From Nemertoderma westbladi (taxonomy: Eukaryota > Xenacoelomorpha > Nemertodermatida > Nemertodermatidae): DNA of 58,683 nucleotides. The translations under genes and the position numbers were made by a program. This document shows positions 58,501 to 58,683 of this stretch, piece by piece. The notes below the pieces were generated by a model, which was given only the letters and a program-made list of their open reading frames with translations, searched no databases and had not been told where the DNA came from. The stretch is taken from the NCBI GenBank assembly GCA_032718475.1, contig JAUCBJ010003216.1, forward strand, positions 1-58,683. Direction: 5' to 3'. Within the stretch, counting starts at the first letter, position 1. The number at the start of each line of letters is the position of its first letter.

Positions 58501-58683
58501 ATGCCGGCGGAATTCTGTCGGGAAGAGTCGCAGGAGTTTTGGTTGCATGGACCTGATTTTCTAACGAGGACACAGGAACATTGGCCAGAGCGACTAAAGA
58601 TAGTGACCAATCCGATGCCTGAAGATGCAGAAGTCAAAGTGGAGAAAGTCTCTAAGTCGAAGTCTAAAGCCAAACTTAAGTCA
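55510..58683 (+). CDS. BEL-2 Pol: zinc knuckle, protease, RT, RNase H (open to window end)
   Basis: Open without stop for 1058 codons in the phase of the Gag C-terminus. Domains: CWACLAPGHVRRQC and CMECGRLHHKLLHAD (55555-55670); aspartic protease with VMLDTASTLSYID (about 55950-55985; DTA where BEL-1 has DSG); a linker; RT with VRVVNDCAVVYRG, CDIEAMFHQV, the catalytic YMDDGL (YMDD at 57571-57582), LGLAWN and LSRLFDPM; RNase H with LHLFSDASDTGFG, MTVPRAELQAAV and FYWTDASLVL; then NPADITSRGA. Integrase lies beyond the window. Catalytic residues visible in the RT and RNase H are intact, so this copy is young. Confidence 0.92.

Larger units (their letters stand above)
48666..58683 (+). mobile_element. 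Second BEL/Pao retrotransposon, 5' part (runs off window)
   Basis: Contains, in order, a promoter-bearing region that is probably the 5' LTR, a leader longer than 2 kb, gag and pol. The LTR start near 48666-48670 (tgtatgttacgg) is a guess, since the 3' LTR is outside the window. The element is only distantly similar to BEL-1. Confidence 0.8.

Overview
The window looks like nuclear DNA of a metazoan, probably an aquatic invertebrate. It is AT-rich and intron-rich, with exons of 105-267 bp flanked by GT-AG sites, large satellites in introns, and several classes of metazoan transposable elements (BEL/Pao, endonuclease-bearing and RTE-like LINEs, mariner, another TIR transposon). The species cannot be named from the sequence. 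There is no bacterial-type operon, rRNA or CRISPR array.

Host gene: one cysteine-rich, EGF-like gene runs on the minus strand across the left 47 kb. I found 15 exons, from 46799 (5'-most seen) to 1661 (3'-most seen). All junction phases agree, giving about 785 codons. Neither end of the gene is in view. Its modules mostly follow C...CxC...CxC...C, so they are EGF-like but have two CxC pairs. It is probably a secreted or extracellular multi-module protein.

Everything else I can identify is repetitive and lies in its introns or upstream of it. From left to right: a LINE RT scrap (718-990); a GC-rich 3' fragment of an endonuclease-bearing LINE (2935-3960); a complete but decayed 4.2-kb TIR transposon with an ATTA duplication (5506-9733); a larger endonuclease-type LINE (11590-13965); an RTE-like LINE (16130-18310, minus); a snap-back inverted repeat (19305-19587); a 13-bp minisatellite; a 3.1-kb, 50-bp satellite with 450-bp higher-order repeats (21018-24119); a mariner relic with a nested SINE-like insert (24202-25932); a LINE tail (26682-27191); a 932-bp TIR element enclosing a LINE RT piece between poly-C tracts (27920-28851); an 18-bp minisatellite split by a young 12.26-kb BEL/Pao-type element (29673-41934, 1175-bp LTRs, AGCTC duplication); a tRNA-like sequence; a 43-bp satellite (44636-46260); and a 604-bp tandem duplication (47181-48379).

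The right end (about 48.7 kb to the window edge) is the 5' part of a second, larger BEL/Pao element with gag, protease, reverse transcriptase and RNase H. The first BEL element keeps gag and protease but has lost RT, RNase H and most of integrase, and carries an unrecognised 3' ORF. The second is nearly coding-competent but has a gag frame change and an in-frame stop inside the zinc-knuckle region.

The most unusual signal is a strong excess of perfect 5' splice-donor octamers (CAGGTRAG), nearly all in the same codon phase and sense strand, in the ORFs of both BEL elements. Other points of interest are the transposon with an acidic heptad tail and subterminal repeats, and the double-CxC modules of the host gene.
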